From NCBI GenBank assembly GCA_018399255.1, contig JAGYPA010000003.1, positions 1 to 58,031 of the forward strand: a DNA stretch of 58,031 nt. Direction: 5' to 3'. This stretch comes from Spirochaetales bacterium. GTDB taxonomy: Bacteria > Spirochaetota > Spirochaetia > JABMQR01. The notes under the pieces were generated by a model. That model was given only the letters and a program-made list of their open reading frames with translations. It had not been told where the DNA came from and did not search any database. Shown here in pieces: positions 36,018 to 44,861 of this stretch. Positions within the stretch are counted from its first letter, which is position 1; each line of letters begins with the position of its first letter. The translations under genes and the position numbers were made by a program.

Positions 36018-37016
36018 ATGAAAGGAAAATCACGCCGGTCTGGTGAATTGCGCCGGTCAGGTAAACCGATACTTTCGGGAAACCGGCTATCTGCCGGATA
36101 CCAGCTTTCTGCCGGCAGACTGCAGCGAAAACGGGACCCTGTCTGGATTCATGCTGTCTTGCTGACGGCAGTCTTTCTTGTCGGGTTCCCGGTTGTTTTC
36201 GCCTTGATCAAGGCGACGCAGAATACCGCCCAGGTACTTTCCCCCTCGATGCGGATTGGCTCCAGCCTGTTGTTTAATGCAGGGCGGGTCCTCGGTGTCT
36301 ATAAGCTCGGGCTGTACATGAAGAATTCTTTCATTATCGCGTTCATTGTAACAGTGGGAAAGATTACCCTATCGTTTTTTGCCGCATTCGGGCTGGTCTA
36401 TTTCAAATTCCGGGGCAAGAAAATACTTTTTGCTTTTATCATAATAACCCTGATGATGCCGACTGAAGTGCTTATTCTGGGATTGTTCGATCTGATATCT
36501 AAACGGCCGGCTCTCAGTTTCAGCGATTTTGCAGCCTGGTTCTTCAACCCGGCCAACCTCTTTTTCAGCCCGATAGCGTACGGATTCGGCTGGTCTTCCA
36601 GTTATCTTGCCATTATTGTTCCGTTTCTTGCTTCGGCAACCGGCGTATTTCTGTTTCGTCAGCATTTTACGGCAATTCCCCGGTCACTGGCCGATTCTGC
36701 CCGAATTGATGGGGCAGGACCCTTGTCGTTTGTTTTTCATGTGCTGATTCCCATGAGTTGGAATACCATCGGAGCCCTTGCCCTGATTCAGTTTGTCTAC
36801 GTATGGGACCAGTATTTGTGGCCCCGCGTAATCGTCCGGTATGATGTGAATCAGGTAGTGCAGGTGGGGTTGAAAAATATTATCGCCACAGGAGATTCCG
36901 TCTACTGGGGAGAAGTGATGGCGGCAGCCGTTATGGCTATGATACCGCCATTGATCGTTTTCAGCCTGCTGTATCGCGCATTTATGCGCGGTTACGCCCT
37001 TTCCTCTAACAAATAG
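36018..37016 (+). CDS. ABC importer permease, UgpE-like, with repeated N-terminal extension
   Basis: ATG 36018 follows AGGGAG; TTG 36015 would add one residue. The 332-residue protein has six helices and the EAA loop LADSARIDGAGPLSFVFHVL, followed by IPMSWNT. Before the first helix lies an extension of about 40 residues, rich in Arg, Ser and Gly. It contains near-repeats (RRSGELRRSGK, then NRLSAGYQLSAGR) and is not expected in this family. It completes the UgpBAE-like importer. No ATPase gene follows. Confidence 0.92.
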   Translation: MKGKSRRSGELRRSGKPILSGNRLSAGYQLSAGRLQRKRDPVWIHAVLLTAVFLVGFPVVFALIKATQNTAQVLSPSMRIGSSLLFNAGRVLGVYKLGLYMKNSFIIAFIVTVGKITLSFFAAFGLVYFKFRGKKILFAFIIITLMMPTEVLILGLFDLISKRPALSFSDFAAWFFNPANLFFSPIAYGFGWSSSYLAIIVPFLASATGVFLFRQHFTAIPRSLADSARIDGAGPLSFVFHVLIPMSWNTIGALALIQFVYVWDQYLWPRVIVRYDVNQVVQVGLKNIIATGDSVYWGEVMAAAVMAMIPPLIVFSLLYRAFMRGYALSSNK

Positions 37017-37024
37017 AAAACAAC

Positions 37025-37066
37025 GGTGTCAGACACTCCTGACGATCATCAACGGCGTCTGACACC
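37025..37066. repeat. Inverted pair of GGTGTC/GACACC elements
   Basis: GGTGTCAGACACT (37025-37037) and GGCGTCTGACACC (37054-37066) form an inverted pair, 16 bp apart, just after the permease stop. The same 13-bp element occurs twice in tandem inside the GH94-like gene. It is probably a dispersed palindromic repeat of this genome, possibly folding into a hairpin in the mRNA. Confidence 0.7.
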
Positions 37067-37151
37067 CCTGATGGACAGAGTAAACAGATCTTTTGCATTC
37101 GCAGATCATGAGGTATACTTTGAAAAACGGTCTACAATTGGAGGGGACGGA

Positions 37152-37991
37152 ATGCAGACTGCTGTTTTCTATTTTTCCGGTACGGGAAATACCTGGTGGT
37201 GTGCGCAGAAACTGCGGGAGCTTTTCCATGCCGCAGGAAGAGACTGTACGACCGTCAGTATCGAACAGATTGACGGAGAGGATGTTCGGCAGCTTGTTCA
37301 GGATTCCGATACGATAGGCATCGGCTATCCGATTTACGGCTCAGATCTACCCGAAACGATGAAAAAGTTTATCGAATCCCTTTTTCCGGAACAAAAAGGT
37401 GACAGTAAGAAGCTTTTTGTTTTCTGTACACAGCTGCTGTTTTCGGGGGACGGAGCGTTTGTCTATCGAAAGGAGCTGGCAAGGAAGGGATGGGATATCT
37501 ATTGGTCAGCCCATTTTCGCATGCCGAATAATATCTGTGTGACGGAAATGCCGTTTCCTTATACCACCGATCGGAAGAAAATTGACCGGCGACTGAGGAA
37601 AACAGCCAGAAAAATTGAGGTGTTTTCACAGGCTGTACTGTCGGAACAGGCGGTCATTACGGGAGCCTCAAAATGCTCCCATAGCCTGGGACTGCTTCAA
37701 CGAGGCCCATATCGGCGTATGTTCCCCAAATTGCGCAACGATATAACTATTGATGCTAATTTGTGTACCCGCTGCGGAAGGTGTGTCGCTATCTGTCCTT
37801 CAGGGAACCTGTACGAGGATGGAGATGGAATCCACACTCGGGGCATCTGCATTCTTTGCGTCAGATGCTACAATTACTGTCCCGTTCAGGCCGTGCTCTA
37901 TATGGGTAAAAGACATAAAGCGCGACGTGGAGTGCCCTATCGTGGGCCGGTCCCTGAGTATAAACCGGAACTTACTGCAAGAAAAAGCTGA
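37152..37991 (+). CDS. EFR1-type flavodoxin-ferredoxin protein
   Basis: The start at ATG 37152 has GGAGGGG directly upstream and opens with the flavodoxin P-loop MQTAVFYFSGTGNTWWCAQK. The frame is open to 37026, but that part is made of the GGTGTC repeat. The 279-residue protein has an N-terminal flavodoxin domain (about 1-170, GYPIYGSDLPETMKKFI) and a C-terminal double-cluster ferredoxin with CTRCGRCVAICP and CILCVRCYNYCP (about 205-245). It would carry electrons between FMN and two [4Fe-4S] clusters in the cytoplasm. It lacks the radical-SAM CxxxCxxC motif, so it is not a sulfatase maturase, although it could donate electrons to one (speculative). Confidence 0.9.
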   Translation: MQTAVFYFSGTGNTWWCAQKLRELFHAAGRDCTTVSIEQIDGEDVRQLVQDSDTIGIGYPIYGSDLPETMKKFIESLFPEQKGDSKKLFVFCTQLLFSGDGAFVYRKELARKGWDIYWSAHFRMPNNICVTEMPFPYTTDRKKIDRRLRKTARKIEVFSQAVLSEQAVITGASKCSHSLGLLQRGPYRRMFPKLRNDITIDANLCTRCGRCVAICPSGNLYEDGDGIHTRGICILCVRCYNYCPVQAVLYMGKRHKARRGVPYRGPVPEYKPELTARKS

Positions 37992-38033
37992 ACCGCCGTT
38001 TCTCTCTATTCAAATTTCAAGATATCGAAAAAG

Positions 38034-38077
38034 ACGTACGTTTGTATATTGATATACGTACGTGCCCGTGGTATACT
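38034..38077 (+). promoter_or_regulatory. Toxin-antitoxin promoter and overlapping inverted repeat
   Basis: TTGATA (38049-38054) and TATACT (38072-38077, with an upstream TGG extension) are 17 bp apart, a strong sigma-70-type promoter. An inverted repeat spans 38034-38063: the left arm ACGTACG-TTT-GTATAT pairs with ATATAC-GTACGT apart from a three-base bulge, and overlaps the -35 box. This is the expected place for autorepression by the antitoxin or the complex. Confidence 0.7.
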
Positions 38078-38099
38078 TCTCAGAAAGCGAGGGCCGTGT

Positions 38100-38327
38100 A
38101 TGGTTTATACAGCAACTGCACTGAGAAAATCTATTTACACTGTACTTGATTCAGTACTCGAATCAGGGAATCCTGCGATTATCATCCGCAACGGCAAAAG
38201 ACTGAGAATTGTTCCAGATGAACCGATCAGGCGTCTGGACCGACTCGTTTCTCACACGACGGTCACTGAAAATGCTGACGGGCTTCCCGATATTCATTGG
38301 GATGAGATTGGCTCGGCTAAGGGGTAG
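38100..38327 (+). CDS. Phd/YefM-type antitoxin
   Basis: The start at ATG 38100 has GAGGG 6 nt upstream, giving a 75-residue protein MVYTATALRKSIYTVLDSVL. The pattern T-A-T-x-L-R-K-x-x-Y, then GNPAIIIRNGKRLRIVPDEP, is that of small Phd-like antitoxins. These bind the promoter with the N-terminal part and wrap the toxin with the C-terminal part. The toxin gene begins 4 bp after its stop. The extended -10 promoter and operator lie directly upstream. Confidence 0.88.
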   Translation: MVYTATALRKSIYTVLDSVLESGNPAIIIRNGKRLRIVPDEPIRRLDRLVSHTTVTENADGLPDIHWDEIGSAKG

Positions 38328-38331
38328 CAGC

Positions 38332-38706
38332 ATGCTGTTTCTCGATACTCATATACTGGTCTGGCTTTACCAGAAAGATCTTGAACAGTTTTCAGAAGCA
38401 GGCATCAGCAGGCTTGAGCATGATTTGCTGATTATATCGCCGGCTGTATTGCTTGAACTTGAGTATTTATATGAAACCGGAGTATTATCGGTGCACAGTC
38501 AGGAAATTGTCAATTACCTTGCCAGGACAATCGAGTTGGAGACTGATGCCGTCTCCTTTCTGCCGATTGCTGAACAGGCCCTCAGGCTGCAGTGGACCAG
38601 TGATCCTTTTGATCGCCTGCTGACAGCTCAGGCTATGTTCCATTCTGCAGATTTTCTGACCAGAGACAGAACTATATTGGCCAACTACCCCAAAGCCGTA
38701 TGGTAG
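38332..38706 (+). CDS. PIN-domain toxin, VapC-like
   Basis: ATG 38332, after GGGGTAG, gives 124 residues beginning MLFLDTHILVWLYQKD. The PIN acidic residues are in place: Asp5, Glu42 or Glu44 (LLELEYL), Asp94 (SDPFDRLLTAQA) and Asp112 (LTRDR). Such toxins are Mg2+-dependent ribonucleases, often cutting tRNA, and are neutralised by the antitoxin encoded just before. The pair is complete and apparently functional. It lies between a redox gene and a helicase gene with no other mobile signs. Confidence 0.9.
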   Translation: MLFLDTHILVWLYQKDLEQFSEAGISRLEHDLLIISPAVLLELEYLYETGVLSVHSQEIVNYLARTIELETDAVSFLPIAEQALRLQWTSDPFDRLLTAQAMFHSADFLTRDRTILANYPKAVW

Positions 38707-38804
38707 CAGTCAGCTTGCAGACGGCAGCTGGTTGAACGATCAGACATCCAGAAGTCCAACAGACTCCTGGATGAAATATAGAAGCCCGAATACCGGAGAA
38801 AGGC

Positions 38805-41690
38805 ATGAAAAACCCGACACCATTTACGGTACTCAAAAAACAGCGTTTTGACACCTCGTATGGTATTTCCGGCGGAAGCGGCGAAGGCCTCCGTGGAAGT
38901 TTTCAGCTGCGCAGCGACCCCTACGGCTGGTATCTGGTAACCTGTGATTTGCAGAACCGTGATGTGTTCATGCATGAGCACAACTTTCAGGGACCGGTAC
39001 AAAAAGCACTGGCTCTATATAACCGTGTCAGTCGTTCAGCCAGCTGGGAGATTGAGTGGGGAAAAGAGGCAGGGCGGATATACATCGGAGATTTTCCGGA
39101 TCTTATGGAGAGTGTTCTTGCCTGCCCGGGCTTTCTGACCCTGGGATCCGATGGAGAAGCATTGCAGTTTGATCCCCGTCAGGGCAATTTGCTGCTTCTC
39201 CTAGATGAAGTTGCTGACGGAGTTCTCGACAGCAGAGTTCTTTTCAAGCCCCGGCAGAAAGATGCTGTTCCAGAGTACGTTTTTCTTACCCCCGCTCTGA
39301 TCCTTGCCGGCCATACTATCTATCGAATCGAAGCAACGGTGCAGCATCAGGATCTCTATCTCTTTACCAGCAAAATACAAGCCAGTGAAGCTGAAAAGAT
39401 CATCAGCCTTTTTGCCTCGACTTTTCCCGAATCCGAAATTCAGTATCTTGATTATCTCTGTTCCACGGTGACCTCGAAAGAATCCGTGGATATGGCAGAA
39501 TCGGCTCCGGTATCTGCAGCAGCCTCCGTGACAGGACGCGTGGCTCTTCAGCCAACCCTCATTTTCGAATCTGTTGATGATACCGGGGTGCTCTATCTCA
39601 ACACCGCAGTTTCTGCCAAGGGAGCAGATGTCGACTTTCTTAACGACTACGACCTGCTGTTTTTAGCCTTTCTGGATCACGAGCGTAGGATTCTGCACCT
39701 CAACCGGATTATCCCCTGTGATCTGGAGGAAGCTGTCGCGGGTGTCACACGGGCTCTCCGTCGGCTGCAGGATAAGAACAATCCCCAGAAAACCTATCAC
39801 CGTGTAGATGATCTGTTCATCATTCAGCCGGAACTGGCGGTAAGTTTTCTCGAGCAGGAGCTGCACACCATTCTTTCTGATTTTGTCCTGCTCGGGACAA
39901 AGGAACTGACAAAATTCAAGATAGATATGGTTAAGCCGGTCATCAACCTGAAAGTTGGATCAGGAATAGATTTTCTGGAAGGCAGCGCAGAAGTTGAAGT
40001 GAATGGAGAAAACTTCACCTTATCGGAATTTTTTGCACAGTTTGATGCTAACCGCTACATCCTTCTCGATGACGGCACAAAGGCTGTTGTCGAGAATAAA
40101 CTGATCATGCGCATGAAGCGGCTGCTTCAGCCGGATGAAAACGGCAATATTAAAATTTCCTTTTTTGATCTGCCCATGGTTTCTGAACTTATCGATGAGA
40201 AGACCGCCGCTCAAGGATTTCTGGAGTCACGTAAGATACTGGAGGGTTTTAATACTATCTCGGCCTCCCGTCCTGCTCCGCCGGATCTTTCGGTGCCCCT
40301 GCGTGATTATCAAAAGCACGGCTTTGCCTGGCTGCACTACCTGAAAACCCACCAGCTGGGGGGCTGCCTTGCCGATGATATGGGATTGGGAAAAACCATC
40401 CAGACAATCGCCCTGCTCGCCACTATTTACCCGGGAGAAGAGCAGCCAAGTCTCATTATTATGCCGAACAGCATTCTGCTCAACTGGAAAAATGAAATTG
40501 AACGCTTTGCACCGCAGATCCGGGCGGTCGTCTATCACGGTTCAAAAAGAGAACTGCATGTCTGTATGCAGTACGATCTGATTCTCACAACCTATGCGAC
40601 GGTCCGTAATGACATTCAGGCCCTGAAAAAGGAGAATTTTGCTTATATTGTACTGGATGAGTCTCAACGGATTAAGAACATCGATTCCCAGATTTCCAAA
40701 GCGGTAATGCTCCTGTCCGGTCGGTACCGACTCGCTTTGAGCGGGACTCCCATAGAAAACAATCTCAGTGAGCTGTATGCCCTTTATCGATTCCTGAACC
40801 CTGCAATGTTCGGGAAAAAGAGCAGGTTTCAGCGTGACTATGGAGATCCCATAGCAAAGAACGGCGATGCCGGAGCAGCCGAGGATCTGAAACTCAAGAT
40901 ATATCCCTTTATGCTGCGCCGTCTGAAGTCGGAGGTTCTGAAGGAGCTTCCTGAAAAAACGGAGCAGATTATTTCCGTCGAGATGTCTCCTGCCCAGACG
41001 ATGCTGTACGAACGTCGTCGGCAGTACTATCTGGAAGAGATTAAAAGGCAGATGTCTAAACTCGGCTTTATGAAGGCAAGGTTCATATTGCTGACTGCAA
41101 TGAACGAACTGCGGCAGATCGCCTCGATACCGGAAAACAAAAGTGACGGAAAGGTACGGAGCCCGAAAGTCGAGGTGCTGTGCGAGTATCTAGAGGAGAC
41201 AATCGGCAATGGCCACAAAGCCCTGGTCTTTGCAAATTTTCTGGGGGCGATAGATCGTATTGGAGAGGAGCTCGACAAGCGTAACATAACTTTCCTGGAG
41301 ATGACCGGCGCAACGCGCAACCGAAGCGCTGTTGTAGAATCATTCCAGAACAGTGACAGCTTTCAGGTATTGCTGATGACCCTTAAAACCGGCGGGGTGG
41401 GACTGAATCTGACTGCGGCCGACTATGTTTATATCTTTGATCCCTGGTGGAATGCGGCAGCCGAGAATCAGGCTATTGATCGGGTGCATCGTATTGGACA
41501 GAAAAACAGTGTTTTCAGCTACAAGCTGATTACGCAGGGAACCATTGAAGAAAAGATTCTCCAGCTTCAGCAGAACAAACTGGAATTGGTGGAATCCCTT
41601 ATTGAGAGTGACAGTCAGGGTTCCCGCAACGGAGAGAAAATGCTGCGGGAAGAGGATATCGATTTTATATTTTCCAGCAGTCGCCGGTAA
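38805..41690 (+). CDS. SNF2-family helicase (DNA translocase)
   Basis: The 961-residue protein has an N-terminal region of about 480 residues without recognised motifs, then a complete SNF2 motor. Motif I is ADDMGLGKTIQTIALL (about 521-536), motif II is DESQRIKN (about 618) instead of DEAH, and motif III is LALSGTPIENNLSELYALYR. The C-terminal lobe has GGVGLNLTAADYVYIFDPWW and DRVHRIGQ (about 890). SNF2 proteins move along double-stranded DNA and remodel bound proteins. GGAGAAAGGC precedes the ATG. The next gene, a large zinc-ribbon protein, starts 11 bp after its stop, so the two very probably work together. Confidence 0.93.
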   Translation: MKNPTPFTVLKKQRFDTSYGISGGSGEGLRGSFQLRSDPYGWYLVTCDLQNRDVFMHEHNFQGPVQKALALYNRVSRSASWEIEWGKEAGRIYIGDFPDLMESVLACPGFLTLGSDGEALQFDPRQGNLLLLLDEVADGVLDSRVLFKPRQKDAVPEYVFLTPALILAGHTIYRIEATVQHQDLYLFTSKIQASEAEKIISLFASTFPESEIQYLDYLCSTVTSKESVDMAESAPVSAAASVTGRVALQPTLIFESVDDTGVLYLNTAVSAKGADVDFLNDYDLLFLAFLDHERRILHLNRIIPCDLEEAVAGVTRALRRLQDKNNPQKTYHRVDDLFIIQPELAVSFLEQELHTILSDFVLLGTKELTKFKIDMVKPVINLKVGSGIDFLEGSAEVEVNGENFTLSEFFAQFDANRYILLDDGTKAVVENKLIMRMKRLLQPDENGNIKISFFDLPMVSELIDEKTAAQGFLESRKILEGFNTISASRPAPPDLSVPLRDYQKHGFAWLHYLKTHQLGGCLADDMGLGKTIQTIALLATIYPGEEQPSLIIMPNSILLNWKNEIERFAPQIRAVVYHGSKRELHVCMQYDLILTTYATVRNDIQALKKENFAYIVLDESQRIKNIDSQISKAVMLLSGRYRLALSGTPIENNLSELYALYRFLNPAMFGKKSRFQRDYGDPIAKNGDAGAAEDLKLKIYPFMLRRLKSEVLKELPEKTEQIISVEMSPAQTMLYERRRQYYLEEIKRQMSKLGFMKARFILLTAMNELRQIASIPENKSDGKVRSPKVEVLCEYLEETIGNGHKALVFANFLGAIDRIGEELDKRNITFLEMTGATRNRSAVVESFQNSDSFQVLLMTLKTGGVGLNLTAADYVYIFDPWWNAAAENQAIDRVHRIGQKNSVFSYKLITQGTIEEKILQLQQNKLELVESLIESDSQGSRNGEKMLREEDIDFIFSSSRR

Positions 41691-41701
41691 CCTGAGCTGT
41701 T

Positions 41702-44395
41702 ATGAAGCAGCCAGACCAAGGAGTCCAGGAACAGATGCAGGAATCAGTTCAACATCTTCAATTCTCATCAGCCGAAGAAGGATCCTATCTGGAGTATCCT
41801 GACGGGATTTACTGCTCAAGCTGCGGCAAGCGGGTCAAGGGGATTCTTCTTGTCCGGCAGGAAAAACCTGTTTGTCTGGACTGTACCTGCAATCAGTCCC
41901 GTAGAGCTTCCCTTGAAGGGATACGGGAGGCTAAAGGACCTGGAGTACTGCTGCAGCTGATCAATCTTGAAACAGCTTCTCCTCTTCAGCTAGTCGGGCA
42001 TCTGGAGAATATCGAGACATTGATTAATGTCTCCAAGCTGATTGATGATGGACAGAAAGAGTTTTTCGAGGAAAAACTGGCTCGCACGTTTATCATGCTG
42101 CTCGGTTATATTATGGACCATCCCCTTTCGCGACTGATCAGGAACTATGCCTATCTGCAGATAAGCAGCTATGAAACGTTTTTTCTGCCGCAATTGCTCT
42201 CAACTGCTGAGGCACTGAAAAACCTGACCCTGCCTGACTTTGTGGAAAAGAAACTGCTGCAATACAATCTGGCAAAAATCCTGGGGCTGATCGATCCCCT
42301 CAACCCCAAAACCCAGTCGGTTATAAGAGATGCTGTCAGTGAATCGGTCAAGGCGAAGGATACCTATGTGCAGGGCTGGTTTACCTATAAAAATTTCCAT
42401 TATACGCCAAAGTACGGCAATCGGGGAGCCCGACCGACTCTGCAGAACCTGCTGTCTCTCGTGACGGTATCATCAATGCGAAAACCCGAAGATACAAATC
42501 CTCAGCTGGACCCACGAGTTGTTGAAATGTATCTGGATTCAGAGCTGCTGCTTCCTCAATTGAAAAATATATATGAGTTGTATTTGAGAAAGCTGCATGA
42601 AAAAAGCCCGCAGCTGCAGAGCATAGTTCCTTTTGGGAAAAAGCAGCCTCTGAAAAAACAGCTGGCAGAGATTTTTACTAACGTTCTGCTTGACCGAAAG
42701 CTTGTTCAAATCTTTTTCGATAAGCTGCCCGGACATATCAGAAAGCTTCTGGTGGAGATTATCTGGGAGCAGAAGCTCATTCCTATAGCGGAACTGTATG
42801 AAAGATTCGGGATGAGATACAGTCCGCCGGAAGAAAGCATCTATTCTTTTCATTACAGAAAAATAGACCTGCCTAAAGAAATGGTCCTTTTCAAGTTGGT
42901 GTATCCCGTTTCTTTGTCAAACTACCAGACTGATAGTAATCCGTATGCCACAGTACACCTGGAAATCGGGACTGTTCTCGGGAAGCAGTTATCCCCTCCC
43001 GAGGTTTGCTCAATTGCTGGATTGCGGGAACCGCCTACGGGGGCAGCTGTCCATTCCAATTATCCCGCAGTTTTTAATCAGCTGCCGCTGGTTCTCCTGT
43101 ATCACAACCAGTTTGCCGTTCGGCGTTCGGTCAATGGCAAGAAAATACTGAAAGGCACGTTGAAGGAAGCGGCTAAAATCTGCAGCATAGAAGAACCTTA
43201 TTCCGATATTAGGGACCTGGAGTATCTGAGAAGTGCAATATTTCTGGAAATGGCTGACTTGCTTCGCAGCAGCAGTGAGTCCAGAGAAGAGGAGGGCTGG
43301 AATCTGTCATCCTCTCTCAGCCCCTCTGAAAGAATAAAACAGATCTTTTCTGCCTTTTTTCAGCCAGGTCATCATCTGACAAAACTGCTCTATCAGTTTT
43401 TTCATGATCGGCTGGATTACCTCAAAGACAATCAGTATTACCAGTACTATCCCACCCATCTTGTTTTCGACAGGCGTGAACGGGAAATAATGATGAACCT
43501 GCTCTACAGATTGGAACCGGGAATATGGGTATCCGTTGAAAACCTCTATGCTGTGCGAAATGCCCTCTATAAAGAACGGATAAAGCAATATGATGTCCGT
43601 GAAGAAAATTCACGCTGGAGTGATTTTCACTTTACCGCACACAGAAAAGGCCGTTACGGCATTGACAAGAACAAGTTCGGACTGAACACATTTGTAATCA
43701 GGGATGCCTATCTGCTTCCTCAGCTTAAAGTGATTCTCTTTTTTCTCAATGCGCTGGGAATTGTTGACGCTGCCTTCCGGGAGCCGGTGAATGAGATGTT
43801 TCAATCGGGGACCCTGTCCCGACTCTCCTCGTATGATGGTCTTGCAGGAGTAACCCTTACCCCGCTTGGCGCCTGGGTACTGGGAAGAAAAGCGGAACTG
43901 CAGGAAGCCGCCGCCCGGCAGGAGGCGAAAGTAACCCTGGACGAAAAACGGCTGCTGATACGGATCGAAGGTGACGATCCGCTTATCTCGTTCACCCTTG
44001 AGCAGTTTGCTGTACCGGCAGGGCTGAAATGCTACCAAGTTAGGCAGGAGCTGGTATTGAAAGGCTGCCGCGGACGCAAAGATATCCAGGCGAAAAAGAC
44101 CTTGTTCCGTAATCAGGTTTGCCGTAATCTTCCTCCGTTATGGGAGGAGTTCTTTGATTCACTCAAAAATAAAGCAGATCCCCTTAAGACCATCAATAAG
44201 CAGTATCTCTCCTTTAAGATTGATCCGGGAAAGCGGGAACTGATAGAACTGCTTTTTTCCGATCCGGTGCTGAAGAAGGTGGTGATAAAGGCCGAGAATT
44301 ACCAGATATTTATCGAGGAGAGCAGTAGAGGAACGGTAAAAAACCGCCTGGCAGAACTGGGATATTTGATGCCGGATCCAACGCAGGAGGACTAG
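41702..44395 (+). CDS. Large zinc-ribbon protein of unknown function paired with SNF2 helicase
   Basis: This 897-residue protein is not recognised as a named family. Near the N-terminus, YCSSCGKRVKGILL and PVCLDCTC (Cys38, Cys41, Cys58, Cys61, Cys63) look like a zinc ribbon. A long, mostly helical middle follows. A winged-helix-like TPLGAWVLGRK lies at about 718-728. The last 150 residues (VRQELVLKGCRGRKDI, then LLFSDPVLKKVVI and RLAELGYLMPDP) resemble the helicase-associated domain found with XPB-like helicases; this is an inference from style. It has no signal peptide. The 11-bp spacing makes it an obligate-looking partner of the SNF2 motor, and a DNA repair, remodelling or defence role is possible but unproven. 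Confidence 0.75.
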   Translation: MKQPDQGVQEQMQESVQHLQFSSAEEGSYLEYPDGIYCSSCGKRVKGILLVRQEKPVCLDCTCNQSRRASLEGIREAKGPGVLLQLINLETASPLQLVGHLENIETLINVSKLIDDGQKEFFEEKLARTFIMLLGYIMDHPLSRLIRNYAYLQISSYETFFLPQLLSTAEALKNLTLPDFVEKKLLQYNLAKILGLIDPLNPKTQSVIRDAVSESVKAKDTYVQGWFTYKNFHYTPKYGNRGARPTLQNLLSLVTVSSMRKPEDTNPQLDPRVVEMYLDSELLLPQLKNIYELYLRKLHEKSPQLQSIVPFGKKQPLKKQLAEIFTNVLLDRKLVQIFFDKLPGHIRKLLVEIIWEQKLIPIAELYERFGMRYSPPEESIYSFHYRKIDLPKEMVLFKLVYPVSLSNYQTDSNPYATVHLEIGTVLGKQLSPPEVCSIAGLREPPTGAAVHSNYPAVFNQLPLVLLYHNQFAVRRSVNGKKILKGTLKEAAKICSIEEPYSDIRDLEYLRSAIFLEMADLLRSSSESREEEGWNLSSSLSPSERIKQIFSAFFQPGHHLTKLLYQFFHDRLDYLKDNQYYQYYPTHLVFDRREREIMMNLLYRLEPGIWVSVENLYAVRNALYKERIKQYDVREENSRWSDFHFTAHRKGRYGIDKNKFGLNTFVIRDAYLLPQLKVILFFLNALGIVDAAFREPVNEMFQSGTLSRLSSYDGLAGVTLTPLGAWVLGRKAELQEAAARQEAKVTLDEKRLLIRIEGDDPLISFTLEQFAVPAGLKCYQVRQELVLKGCRGRKDIQAKKTLFRNQVCRNLPPLWEEFFDSLKNKADPLKTINKQYLSFKIDPGKRELIELLFSDPVLKKVVIKAENYQIFIEESSRGTVKNRLAELGYLMPDPTQED

Positions 44396-44441
44396 AAATC
44401 TGTCAGCTTTCGATATCCTGAATTCAAAGAGTTCCGGCGGC

Positions 44442-44861
44442 TTACTTGGCAGTATCGCGAACCTCGCGGCATTTCTCGACCATTTCCCGGGTCAGAGGCT
44501 TGAGACTTCCCACATGAACGGTCACCCCAACTGCTATGGCAAGGAGCAGCAGACGGAGCCAGAGTATCTCCAGAACGAAAATAATCGAGCTTCCGATTAC
44601 GCACCAGAGCAGAACCAGGGTGAACATTTTTGACTTTCTCGAAATCGCCCGATATTTCTGGTAGCAGAGAATGTAGGTGCCAAAAATCGTATGACTGGTC
44701 AGCCATGTGTAGAGTTTCTCAGAGCTTTTGAGAAAAAAGTATGCAGCCAGCAATAAAAACGGGGTGGTCGGCAGCAGGGGAATAACGATTCCCAGGGTGC
44801 CGAGAGCCAGTGTAATAAAGCCGGCTGTCATAAGCAGCAGTTTCTTCAAGGTTTTATTCAA
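44442..44861 (-). CDS. DUF454 (YbaN-like) membrane protein
   Basis: This is a 139-residue protein with two to three hydrophobic segments. The family pattern [37 protein letters not shown] occupies about residues 18-54, of which [12 protein letters not shown] is the key part. DUF454 inner-membrane proteins have no established function. It overlaps the catalase stop by 8 bases and is the last gene of the perR-catalase unit. A link to oxidative or membrane stress is suggested by position only. Confidence 0.9.
   Translation of the reverse strand: MNKTLKKLLLMTAGFITLALGTLGIVIPLLPTTPFLLLAAYFFLKSSEKLYTWLTSHTIFGTYILCYQKYRAISRKSKMFTLVLLWCVIGSSIIFVLEILWLRLLLLAIAVGVTVHVGSLKPLTREMVEKCREVRDTAK

Noticed and set aside
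37152-37991. Sulfatase-maturing radical-SAM enzyme for the nearby sulfatases
   Set aside because: The protein has a flavodoxin P-loop and two ferredoxin clusters but no CxxxCxxC radical-SAM motif; it is an EFR1-type electron carrier.
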